From positions 32,399,784-32,463,783 of the forward strand of contig JAIUCV010000005.1 in assembly GCA_026724425.1 (NCBI GenBank): a DNA stretch of 64,000 nt, read 5' to 3'. Numbering within the stretch: the stretch's first letter is position 1; every line of letters starts with the position of its first letter. This stretch comes from Erythrophleum ivorense. Lineage: Eukaryota; Streptophyta; Magnoliopsida; Fabales; Fabaceae. The notes beneath the pieces were generated by a model. It did no database searches. It was not told the origin of the DNA and saw only the letters and a list, made by a program, of their open reading frames with translations. This document shows positions 12,685 through 23,815 of the stretch, piece by piece. Both the position numbers and the translations under genes were made by a program.

Positions 12685-13159
12685 GCAAGATTTATAGGAT
12701 TGTCTCGGTATTCTCGTACCTTTAGAGGTATGATGATGAGCCCTGGAGGTGTGAACAGTTTGAGCTCGGGTTGAAACCCTAGGTTAGAGATAGAGTGACT
12801 CTACACAGAATCTGAAACTTCAATGCTATCGTGAAGATCAGCAGGGTCATCGAGAATAATTTGAGAGAGATTATGCCTACTGTCATGGCATTTGGATAGA
12901 GGGGAACCCTAGAGTTAAAGAGACCAAGACCAGAGGAAGGAGCTAGTTCTGCACCTTTTAGCAAAAAGAAGAGTAAGGTGCCGTGGAACAGGAGGCCACC
13001 GAAAGGAAAGAAGGTACAGCCCCCGAGGACTCAGTCATCCGTCGCCTCACAATCCACAGTGATTTGCTACAAGCGTGGGAACCAAGGGCATATTGCCAGA
13101 TTCTGCTCTCAAGCATATTTAGCGCCTCCGCTTAGACCGCCTCCTCCCAGGCCATAAAC

Positions 13160-15426
13160 CCAGGGTAGGGTGTTTGCCCTTTCTTAGCAGGAGGCTAGTG
13201 CGTCTCCCAGTCTTATTCGAAGTATGCTCATAGTGAACGATTTTTCTATGATTGCTTTATTTGATTAGGGTGCTAGTCACTTGTTTATATCCTATTACTG
13301 TATGAGACATTTGGATCTGGCCATTAGTACTCTACCATTTGATTTATCTGTCACCACACCCACTGGAGGCCACGTTATTACTTTCCATACTTGTTTAAAT
13401 GTCACTATCTAGTTTAATCATTGTCATACTACCATCGACTTGATTTGTATGTCATTCCATGACATTGATTTGATTATGGGTATGAACTAGATGACTGCCA
13501 ATAATACTGTCCTTGATTGTGAACACCGCACTATATCTATACCTTTTTGTGGGACTATACCTAAGATAGAAGCCGAGCTATCTTTCATGACTATTGCTTA
13601 GGCTGAGAGATACTTATAGCAGGGGTGTTAGGAGTTTCTAGTCTTTTTCTCTATACTGGTTGAGGTAGAAGAAGGGATAGAGGAGATCCCGATCGTTAGG
13701 GAATTCCCGGAGGTTTTCCCTAAAGATTTTGATTTTAGTGGCCTACCACCTGAGAGAGAGATAGAGTTCCCCATAGAAATAATGCCTGAGGCTGGACTAG
13801 TGTCCAAGGCTCTGTACGGGATGGCTCCAACTGAGCTTGCTGAATTGAAAAAGCAGATAGAGGAGCCATTAGAAAAAGGGTTCATACGCCCTAGTGTGTC
13901 ACCCTGGGGAGCTCCAGTGTTGTTCGTGAAAAAGAAAGATGGTAGCTTGATATTGTATATAGATTATAGAGAATTGAATAAGGTTACCATCAAGAATAAG
14001 CATCCTCTCCCTAGGATAGATGACTTGTTAGATTAGTTAGCTAGAGCATCTGTCTTTTCCAAGATAGACCTTAGATCTGGATATCACTAGCTGAGAGTGA
14101 GAGCTGAAGACGTCCCAAGGACGGCCTTCAGGATTAGATATGAGCATTATAAATTCCTCGTGATGCCATTTGGGCTGACGAATGCGCCCATGGTATTCAT
14201 GGACTACATGAACAGGGTCTTCAAACCGTATCTATATAAATTTATTGTGATCTTTATTGATGATATCCTAGTGTACTCTAGATTTTTTGAGAAGCATAAG
14301 AGGCATCTAAGATTAGCCCTAGAGATTCTGAAAGAGAAGAAATTATATGTCAAACTAAGTAAATGTGAGTTTTAGCTAACCGAGGTAAAATTCTTAAGTC
14401 ATGTGATCTCACGAGATGGGATCGCAGTAGATCCCCATAAAGTTGAGGCTGTGTTACAGTGGGATAGGCCTAGGACGATCACTGAGGTTAAGAGTTTCCT
14501 TGGCTTGGCAGGATATTACCGACGATTCATTCAGGGCTTTTCTCAGATGACCTTGCCACTTATGAGGCTGACTCGGAAGGACACACCCTTTGTGTGGGAT
14601 GAGAGATGTGAGAAGAGTTTCTAGGAGTTGAAACTCCGATTGATCACTGCCCATGTGCTAGTCATTCCTGACCCTAGTTTATCATTTGTGGTATATAGTG
14701 ATGCCTTAAGGAAAGGGTTAGGATGTGTATTGATGCAGCAGGGTAAGGTAGTGGCATATGCCTCTAGGTAGCTGAGGCCTCATGAGGAGAATTATCCTAC
14801 ATATGACCTAGAGTTAGCCGCAATAGTATTTGCTCTTAAGATTTGGAGGCATTATTTGTATGATGTGACTATAGAGATTTATAGTGACCATAAAAGTCTG
14901 AAATACCTATTTGATCAAAAGTACCTTAATATGAGGCAAAGGAGATGGATGGAGCTCCTGAAAGATTATGATTATGTATTGAAATACTATCTGGGGAAGG
15001 CCAATGTGGTGGTCGATGCCTTAAGTAGGAAATCCATCCACGCTACCCATATAATGATCAGGGAGCAGGAGCTCTTAGGAAAATTTAGAAATCTAAACCT
15101 CTCTTGCCAGCTGGTATCAGGCAGGCTATTTTTGAGTGAGACCCGGATTGAGAATAAGTTGAGAGTCCAGATCTTAGATACCCAGAGAGAGGATGAATTC
15201 TTGAAACAGATTAGGAGCGAAATCTCCCAGGGTAGGACCTCAGATTTCAGGATATCTAAGGACGGTGTGATAGTATAGCGAGATAGAATCTGTGTACCTA
15301 GTAGCAATGAGTTGAGAGAGAAAATTCTAGAAGAGGCACACAAGAGTAAATATACTATCCATCCAGGTGCCACCAAGATGTATCAGGATCTAAAAAGAAT
15401 CTTCTGGTGGTTAGGAATGAAGAATG
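13160..15426 (+). pseudogene. pol: pol of chromovirus C, part 1: protease, reverse transcriptase, RNase H
   Basis: One frame (frame of 13782) runs from the protease to the integrase zinc finger, interrupted mainly by TAG codons. Protease: LFD*GASHLFIS at about 13258-13293, where the D-S/T-G active triplet is damaged by a stop. RT: EFPEVFP near 13700, GAPVLFVKKKDGS at about 13909, DYRELN at 13963, then the VFSKIDLRSGYH (13.9-14.1 kb) and MPFGLTNAP segments. The catalytic FIDDILVYS box is intact near 14255-14281. RNase H: YSDA near 14695 and the LELAAIVFALKIWRHYL segment near 14810-14860. The HHCC integrase finger starts at about 15330 (AHKSKYTIHPG). Stops within domains include 14035, 14088, 14375, 14622, 14768 and 15276. 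RT would copy the element RNA to cDNA. Here the core motifs survive, so decay is fairly recent. Confidence 0.93.
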
Positions 15427-16578
15427 ATGTCACAATTATGTGGCGAGATGTTTAATGTGCTAGAGGGTCAAGGTAGAACACTAGAGACCCGCTGGGTTGC
15501 TGCAACCCCTAGATATCCCCGAATGGAAATTGGATAGTATAGTTATGGATTTTGTTATGGGGTTACCCAAGACATCCTCTGAATACGATGCTATCTGGGT
15601 AGTTGTGGATAGATTAAAGAAGTCTACACATTTCTTAACGATTAGGGCTACTTACTCATTGGATAGATTAGCCCAGTTATATATACGTGAGATAGTGCAA
15701 CTTTATAGAGTACCCAGCAGCATAGTATCTAATAGGAACCTCAGGTTCACATTGAACTATTGGAGGTCATTACAGCATGCCTTAGGGACCAGGTTACAGT
15801 TTAGCACTACTTACCACCCCCAGACTGATGGTCAGACTGAGAGGACCATCCAGACCTTAGAGGATATGCTGAGGGCAAGTGTGTTAGAGACGAGGGGTAA
15901 CTAGGATGCATATCTGCCATTAGCTAAATTTGCATACAATAACAGTTATCATTCCAGTATTCAGATGGCCCCTTATAAGGCTCTCTATGGGAGAAAGTGT
16001 AGAACTCCATTATATTGGGTTGAGCTAGGTGAGAGGAGCTTAATAGGGCCTGAGATAGTTGACCAAACCACCCAACAAATAGAACTGATTAGAAAGAAAC
16101 TCCTTACGGCTTAGAGTAGGCAGAAAAGTTATGCCGATCGGAGAAGAAGGCCGTTAGAGTTTGAGATGGAGACCACGTATTCACCCGAGTGTCTCCAGTG
16201 ACTGGGGTAGGTCGGTCTATAAAGGTAAAAAAGCTCAGTCTTAGGTATATTAGTCCATTTGAAATTCTTGAGAAAATCAGACCTGTGGCCTATCGGATAG
16301 TCCTACCTCCAAACCTAGCCCAAATCCATAATGTTTTTTACATCTCCTAATTGAAGTACTTACCAGACCCCTCACATGTCATAGAATATGAGCATATTCA
16401 CTTGTAGGAAAATCTTTCTTATGTAGTAAGGCCAGAGAGGATTGTAGATGCCAAGTTAAAACAACTGAGAAATAAGAGCATCCCTTAGTGAAAGTAGTCT
16501 GGAAGGGCCCGACGTCTGAAGAGGCAACCTGGGAACTAGAAGATGACATGAAATGAAAGTATCCAGAGATATTTCCCT
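15427..16578 (+). pseudogene. pol: pol of chromovirus C, part 2: integrase core and chromodomain
   Basis: A single-base loss near 15430 moves the frame. The finger cysteines follow in CLMC. The integrase core reads from LLQPLDIPEWK (about 15497) through MDFVMGLPKTS, SNRNLRF and YHPQTDGQTERTIQTLED. The second catalytic Asp region, normally S-D-R-D, is S-N-R-N here, so the D,D-35-E triad is broken, while the Glu is present. Further one-base losses occur near 16166 and near 16481. The C-terminal chromodomain is visible at about 16440-16578 as PERIVDAKL.. followed by VVWKGPTSEEATWE and KYPEIFP. The chromodomain binds methylated histone H3 and targets integration to heterochromatin in this clade. 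The final stop TGA is at about 16576. Confidence 0.92.
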
Positions 16579-16613
16579 GAGGTACGTGTTTAAATTTCGA
16601 CGACAAAATTTAT

Positions 16614-16630
16614 TTTAAGGGGGGTGAAAA
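16614..16630 (+). promoter_or_regulatory. Polypurine tract of chromovirus C
   Basis: TTTAAGGGGGGTGAAAA lies immediately before the 3' LTR start TGTAACATCC at 16631. This is the plus-strand primer position expected for an LTR retrotransposon. Confidence 0.88.
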
Positions 16631-19600
16631 TGTAACATCCAGTACGTTGTACAATCACTGGAACGGGCCGGTTTGAAAATCAAGTCCCCTGAGATGAGTG
16701 ATTCAAGGCCAAATAAAATTTGAATAAAATTTTAAATAATAGAAAATGAGGATTTGAGCCTTAAGTTGCTCAAAAATTAGGGTCAGAGCGATTCAAAAAA
16801 TTTTCCAAAAGGCCAGTGGTATTTTCATAAATAAGTGTTATTTTAGAAAAATACCTAGGAGGGCTTTTTAAATGGAGATTTTGAGTTACCCAAGGTTCTC
16901 AAACGCCCCAAAAATCATAAGAAGCCCCGAGACCAGTAAAGCCCCTCCGATGTACTCTTTTCAATGTCGATTGATCCGAACTTTGACTGATTCATTCAGG
17001 AAGTTTTTAGCTCTGATTTGAGTGATTCCAAAGGAATTTTATTAAATTAGGAACCTAAATTTTATGATGGAAAAGATGGTTCTCAAAAAAGAGCTAAAAC
17101 AAAGCAGCAACGAAATTACCATTACAAAAGGGCAAAATTAGAATTTATGGTTTCTTGAATGTTCTAAAGAGTTCTACACTTTTCTCCCTTCTTCTCCTCT
17201 TTAATGATCATGACCCATTTTGCCCAAAATACAAAAAATCTTCAGCTCTCTTAGGCACACCAAAGGGAGGAGAAAAAGAGGAAGAAAGCCAAGGAGAAAC
17301 TAGGTAATTTCATGAAATTTCTTACTCCATCTTCCTCCAATCTTGTTCTCCTCTCTTCCTCCTTTCTTTCTATGGATTTTTTAAATGATTTGGTTCTGTT
17401 TTTGACCCAAACCTAAGGGGAGAATTTCAAATTTGCTAAGGAGAAGAGAATGAAGGAGAAAGACACTTGAAAGCTCACATGAACCCTAGGTAATCTTTGC
17501 TTTTTGTTACATCTTCTCTTCCCCCTCCCTTTGTGTGTATTTCAGCCAAGACCAAAACCAAAGGAGGGGAGGATGTTTTGTCTAAATACAAGGAGGGAAC
17601 AAGGGTTTTTGGCCATGGGGAGATGGAATACGGCAAGAATTTCCAAGAAAAACCAATAGAAAACAAGTTAGAAAAGTGTAGTGTTTTTTAGGGTTTTGCA
17701 AAATCTGATTTTGTGTGAATGCTTCCTTGGCTATTTGAATGTTTCCTTGAGCTCCTAAGACCTTTAGAAAGCCTCTCAAGTGGCTCTCCCATCAAGAAAA
17801 AATCACAAAGTCCATGAACCTCCATTATGGTGCATATTTCAGTCAAGTTAGGTTCATTATGCTAGGGGATGTTTTAATTTGTTTTAGCCTTGGATTGGGA
17901 CTTTATATGATATTAGAAGATGGGAGAAACCATTGAAAAAAATTTAGAAGCCTTAGGTTAGGAGATGAGGCAATGGCTTCCATAATGTAACCTTATGAAG
18001 CAACATGGACCTAGGTTTGTGAAAGTGAGTATGTGATGGCTTCAAAGACCTTAAATGATGTCAAGAGGTCTAAATATGGCAAGAGAATGGAACCAAGAAT
18101 GTTAATTATGGTAGTTGCTTCATTAGGTCCTTAATGGAACTATATTGTGACAAATAGAACAAAATGTAGTTTTAAGAGTGAGTTGGATGTCATAACTTGT
18201 TCCAAGAGTATAATTAAGTGTTATTTATTGTGAATAGGCCAAGGAAATTCAACCCCACCTCCTTGTATTTGTGGAACCGAAAAGAAGAACAAGCAAGCAA
18301 AGTAAATCTTGAATTTGCACTAAGGTAGCTCTGCACCTTTTCTTGTTGTATTTTCTTGTTGCATATGGTGTCATTGTGTGCTTGTGTGTATGTTTATATG
18401 TTTGAGACATGCCACTTGATGCTATGTTGCTATTTTGGTACCAATATGTTTTCTTAAATGTCTTTGAATGGTGAAAATGGCTCATAAAGGTGAGGTATTG
18501 CCAAAAGTGCCTCAATGTGGGTGAGGAGATGCCAAAAGTCTCGTGGCATGGGTGAGACAAGGCTAAAAGTCTCTTGGATGGGTAAGGTTAAGTCAAAAGT
18601 CCCAATAACCAAGAGTGAGGCAATCCAAAAGTCCTTAGAGCTTATTCTTGTGCTTGACATGAGTTTGTGACACAAAAATGTGAAAGATGAATGCTTCATA
18701 GATTGATTGATTGCATACTTGTACCTTTGATATGTTTTATACCTTGAAGATGTGCTTGAATAGGTGTATGAGCTATTGAGATTCAATGAATCTCACCCTC
18801 TCCTTTCTCTCATCTCATATGATCTAGGTGGAGTTCAAGATCCAAAGGATGGAAGCCGAGGAGCTTAAATCTCCATCTCTTAACAAATCTTTTCATTTTT
18901 GATGTACTATGATGTCTAGAATGTCAAAATAGATATGTAAATGTTATTTTTGAGCCATGACATTTTGAACAAGTGTAAAACTATGTAAAGTTAGTGTATG
19001 TATCAAGAATAGAGTTTAATGAATAGAATTGTGTATTTTGACCACTTGGGAGTCCACTTGTGCATGTATGTTTATGGAAGTAACATGGTGAATTTAAGTT
19101 GCATGAGGGTTCAGACCTTATGAGGGACTTATTTATGCCATATTTATGCTTTCTAAGTTGCTCAAATGTGTGTGGAATAATGGATGGCTCATGTGAACCA
19201 AATTTGCCTCCTGTTGGGACTAAAATTGTCATATTCTTGAGCTATGGCAAAGTCTGACCAAATGACCTCTTTTTGACTTAAAATTTTTCATGCAACTAGA
19301 TCTTGCCTAGATATTTTTGGGAAGCCAAAGATCATGTCATTTGGAGGTCTATGGAATTTTCTATGATTTTTCAAAGTTGGTATCAGAATTTCGGATTTGC
19401 ACCAGTATTGTTCATTTGGTCAGTTGTGAAATTGTGTTATTTGAGGGGCAAACGTGATCCAATAGCTACAAAATCTTATATGCAGAAACTAGGCATTCAC
19501 AATTACTTGTAACAACTAGAAGCACCTCATTTGGAGGTCTGAGCTAAGAGATATGGATTTTTGAATTTATGGAACAGCAATAGTAATGTAGCACGACCTG

Positions 19601-20427
19601 AGTCACTGTTCCATTGAATTTCAGTGGCTAAACGTGCTTGCTCTGGTCTAATTCTATTTTTACCATATATTTAACATCCATATCTTTCCAAATTGGTATC
19701 ATTTACATAGATTATATTTTTTTAGAATTAATTGGACATTTTCAAATTTTATAGCAGACACTCGCATCAGTACCAATAGCTGTCCAAACCTTTGCCCTTT
19801 TTCGCGTGTCAAACGCTTCCTGTGTTATATTTCATGGCCTGGGTATATTTTTAAAATAAATTAAACATATGTAGCTTTCTATAATGACCAAGAATACATG
19901 ATTCAAAACTTTCTAGAATTAGTTATGAATTCTGAAACTTCATATCAGTAAACTGAACTAATGGCCGAGACAGCAGCGACCTCAATGGCTTTTCAGATAT
20001 CAAATGTTCTGCCTTTAATAATTCATGAGCTGAAATTATTTTTAGCATGGAGTAGACATCCAGATCTTTCTATAATGGTAAATGTTGTTGATTTTTAATT
20101 TTTTTGGATTTAGTTATGAATTTCTGAAATTGTGATAGAAAAACTGAGAATTTGGCCAAAAATAATGGTGTGAGTTTGATGCTCCCCTTTGAATTCCACG
20201 AGTTGTGGGCCAACTTTGGTGATGCAAATGAGTTGTATGTACGTAATTAAATATGAGAATGTAATGTATGAACTCATATGGTTTGTGTGACATCGAATGG
20301 AATTTTCATACGCTACGTAATGCGAAATAAGGCATTATTTTAATGCCATCTTCCATTCCCTTTTGTGCAATTCATCATGGGAAACTTAGAAATGATAGGA
20401 AGCAAGTTAGAAATATATGGTATTACA
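16631..20427 (+). mobile_element. 3' LTR of chromovirus C (3,797 bp)
   Basis: It begins TGTAACATCCAGTACG and ends ..ATATGGTATTACA. It is followed by AGAGA, matching 5213-5217. It aligns with the 5' LTR throughout. Its minisatellite at 18489-18640 is one unit shorter, and there is a small insertion near 19670 (ATATTTAACATCC). The frames at 18249-18786 and 19303-19512 are diverged counterparts of frames in the 5' LTR and show no protein family. Confidence 0.93.
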
Positions 20428-23400
20428 AGAGAACTTTTTAAATGAAAAATTTGACTTGCGCAAGGTTCTCAGATGCTCAAAAACTATGGGAAGCTCTAAG
20501 ACTGGTAAAGCCTCTTTGGTGTATATTTCTAACGGCGGTGAGCCTGAACTTTGACAAATTCGTTGAGGAAGATTTTAGCCCCAATTTGAGTGATTCTAAA
20601 GGCATTTTATTAAATTGAAAACCTAAACTTTATAATGGAAAATATGGTTCTAAAAAAGGAGCTAAAATAAAGTCGAAATTAAATTGCTATTACAGAGGGA
20701 CGAAATTAGAATTTTTGAAAAAGCTAACTTCTTGAATGTTCTATAAGCTTCTTGTCTCTTCTCCCACCTTCTTAAGCATGACCCTTTCTGCCCAAAATCT
20801 AGAAAATTTTCAACTCCTTTAGGCACACCAAGAGAAGGAGAAAAAGAGGAAGAAAAAGGCAAAAAAGCAAGAAAATCTAAGGAATTTTATGCTCCATCTT
20901 CTTCCAATTCTATTCCTCTCCTCTCCTCCTCTCTTTCCATGGTTTATTTAAGTGAATTGGTTCTATTTTGAGTCAAAAACAAGGAGGAGTAGTTCGAATT
21001 GCTTGAGGAGAAGAAAACTAAGGAGAAAAAGTCTTGAAACCAAGCTTGAATCTAAAGTATTTCATGGTTTTGTTGTTTCTCCTTTTTGCTTCTTCCTTGT
21101 GTATGACTTCAGCCAAACTAGAACCATATGAGGGGGAGATGTTCTATCCAAAAACAAGAGAAGGACTAGGGTTTTAGACCATGAGGAAGAGGAATATGGC
21201 AAGAAATTGCAAGAAAAACATATAAAAAACAAGATAGAAAAGTATAGGCTTCTTTAGGGTTTTATAAAATCTGATTTTGTATAAGTAATTCCTTGGCTAT
21301 TTGAGTATTTCCTTGAGCTCCTACGGCCTCTAGAAACCCTCCCAAGTGACTTTCCTATCAAGGAAAAATTTGAAACTCCAAGAACCCCATTATTGCCTAT
21401 AGGTTCCCAAGCTAGGATGGATAGGGTAGAGAATGTTTTATTTTGTTCTAACCTTGGCTTGGAACTTTATATGATATTAGAAGATGGGAGAAACCATTGG
21501 AAAAAATTTAAGAGTCATGGATTGGGAGATGGGACAATAGCATCTATAATGGTGCCTTATAAGCAACTTGGTTTTCAATTGTGCAAATGAATGTGTGAGG
21601 GCTCCAAGGACCTTAGATGAGGCCAAGCCTAGAAATGGAAAGAGATAGGAGCCTAGAGCTTAAATTGTGAAGGTTGCTTCAATAGGCCATTTATGGAACC
21701 ATTATGCCACTTATGGAACTGGGTGTGTCTTCAAGAGTGAGTTTAGTGACTTGGCTTGCTTCAAGTGTGTAATTGTGTGTTGTTTATGGTCTCTAGGCCA
21801 AGAGAACATCCACCTATCTAGGTGCACTTGTGAGGCTAAAAAGAAGGAAGGAAAAGATCAAGAAAAGCTTGCATAAATCTAAGGTAGCTCTCCATCTCAT
21901 TCTTCTTGCATTCTTGAGTGCATATGTGTGTCATTGTATGCTTGTATGTGTTCTTGTGACCTAATGATATGCCACTCGATGTCTTGACATTACATTGGTA
22001 CTAATGTATTTCCTTGAATGGCCTTGGTTATGGAAATGGCTCATAAGGGTGAGATGATGCTAAAAGTCCTTTAATGAAGGTGAGGAGATGCCAAAAGTTT
22101 TATAGCATGGATAAGACAAGGCCAAAAGTCCCTTAGAAGGGTGAGGTCAAGTCGAAAGTCCCTAGGCCAAGGGTGAAGCAAATCCAAAAGTCCTAAAAAT
22201 GGGGTGAGGCAAAACCAAAAGTCCTTAAAGCATGTTCTTGGCTCGAATGTGAATAAGTGGTATGGAAATTGTGATATTGCATACTTTATGGTTGTTAAAC
22301 CTTTCATACATATGTTTTGATGTGTATATGCCATGAATGTGTGTGTGAATAGGTGTGTGAGCTATTGAGATTCAAGGAATCTCACTCCCCTTCCCCCTTC
22401 CATCTTGATATGTCTAGGTGGCTCCCAAGATACAAGGAAAGCAAGCTAAGAGCTTTAAAGAGTTACAATTGAAATATTTTGTTGTTTTGTTTTTGTATAA
22501 ATGTCAAAATTAACTTGTACAAGTTATTTTTGTAATATAAGACCTTAAACAAATGTAATATGATGTATGAATGTTATGTAGCCCATGTGTGCATTAAATC
22601 AATGCAAATGTGGAAATTGGCTTCTTGAATGGTTTATGTGTGTAGTGCATTAATGGATGTAGGATGGCCAAATTAAGATGCATGAGGTTTGGGACCACTT
22701 GGGCAATCCACACAAGTCATAATTGTGCTTTTGAACTTACCCAAGAGGAGCCAAACCATTGGAAAGGCCATTTGGACAAAGTTGACCCCTCACATGAAGC
22801 AAAATTAACCATTTTAGTCAGTTATATCACTTTCTATCCAAATGAGTTCTTCTTAGTCTAAAATTTGGCATGCATCTAGAGCTTGTTAAGAGTTTTTGAG
22901 AAGCTAAAGTGGGTATTATTTGGAGGCCTATGAAATATTTGGAGAATTTTTTAAGTTGGAAATTTTTTTTGGTTTAGCCACTGGCACTGTACAATTGATC
23001 TGAAAATAATCTATATCAATCATGGGGCAAATGATGTCTAATTGCCATAAAATTTTACAGGGAGAAACTGGACCTTCCCAATAGCTTATGCCAATTATAA
23101 GCACCTCATTTGGATATCTAGAGAGGGAGACATTAATTTTTGAAGTTGTTGTCTAATACCAAGCACACTGTCAGACCCATGGTAATATTTGATTCATTTT
23201 TGGGGTCTAAACGTTCTTGGATTGGTTTGGAACTATTTTTTTCCTCTAGTTAACATCTGTAGATTTTCAAATTGATAAAAATTCTATAGATTAGATTTTT
23301 GAGAAATTAATTATGAATTTCCAAAATTTATATTAGTAATCTGTATCAATATCAAAGGATAGTCAGACCTTTCTACCTTTTCTATTATCAAACATGATCC

Positions 23401-23815
23401 AAATGGGATTTTTATGGCTGGGACTTATTTTTAGTTAAATTTGACATCCATAGCTTTCCATAATGCTATGTTTTGTATGATTTCGATTTTTCTACATTTA
23501 GTTATGATTTTTCAAAATTGCCCTTGAAATCTTCCTTATGTTGTCTATGAGATGAAGTGAAATCCAGGGTTTTTACCTTAAAGTCCATGGATTGTGTGAC
23601 ATTTTGAGTTATGTATGAGTTGTATAAGTGATAAATGACTAGAGAATATTGTTGGATAATCCACAAGGCCCACGTAGCGTAAATTGAAAAATTTTACCCT
23701 TACGTAACGCGATAAAAGTGTATTATTTTCATACTTTTTTCTTACTTTTGTCTTATAAATGTGCACCAATTGCTCTAAATCGAAAAGTATGATAATAGAA
23801 ATATAAGGTATGACA
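20428..23815 (+). mobile_element. Solo LTR B, right part
   Basis: It continues LTR B after the AGAGA duplication, starting ..CTTTTTAAATG and the segment GCGCAAGGTTCTC, which corresponds to LTR-C positions near 5450-5480. It carries the family minisatellite at 22048-22230 and ends ATATAAGGTATGACA at 23815. It is more diverged from C than C's two LTRs are from each other, so the family had been active before C landed. Confidence 0.82.

Larger units (their letters stand above)
9189..13155 (+). pseudogene. gag: gag of chromovirus C (broken, split by solo LTR D)
   Basis: The start ATG at 9189 opens MVETRRGRGRGRPP. A coiled-coil/Gln-rich stretch (IAQQHYMIQQQHKMIMQLQG) and a Pro/Ser-rich linker follow. 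Near 9510-9525 the frame shifts and continues as the retrotransposon gag capsid core (VFDRELDADKAEAWVREIEK, then WW and FYEKYF segments) to MTVDHYVA. There LTR D is inserted at 9859-12684. The frame resumes after the repeated GCAAG with a zinc-knuckle region at about 13060-13110, CYKRGNQGHIARFC, in which the second Cys of the CX2CX4HX4C motif is Arg. In-frame stops include TGA near 9665 and TAG after LKP at about 12781. Gag would form the virus-like particle. This copy cannot. Confidence 0.88.
5218..20427 (+). mobile_element. Complete-structure Ty3/gypsy chromovirus (Tekay/Del-like), element C
   Basis: A 15.2-kb element with two LTRs (5218-9027 and 16631-20427), a tRNA-iMet primer binding site, gag, pol in the order protease, RT, RNase H, integrase, chromodomain, and a polypurine tract. 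It is flanked by perfect 5-bp TSDs AGAGA (5213-5217 and 20428-20432). Integrase before a C-terminal chromodomain, the very long LTRs and a gag beginning MVETRRGRGRGRPP point to a Tekay/Del-type chromovirus, a clade that favours heterochromatin. All coding domains are recognisable but carry about 20 stops and at least three pol frameshifts, so the copy is dead. It inserted into LTR B, a relative of its own LTRs, and was later hit by solo LTR D. Confidence 0.93.

Noticed and set aside
14987..15376. 129-codon minus-strand frame over the chromovirus
   Set aside because: It is a shadow of the pol reading frame on the plus strand, which carries clear RNase H and integrase motifs.
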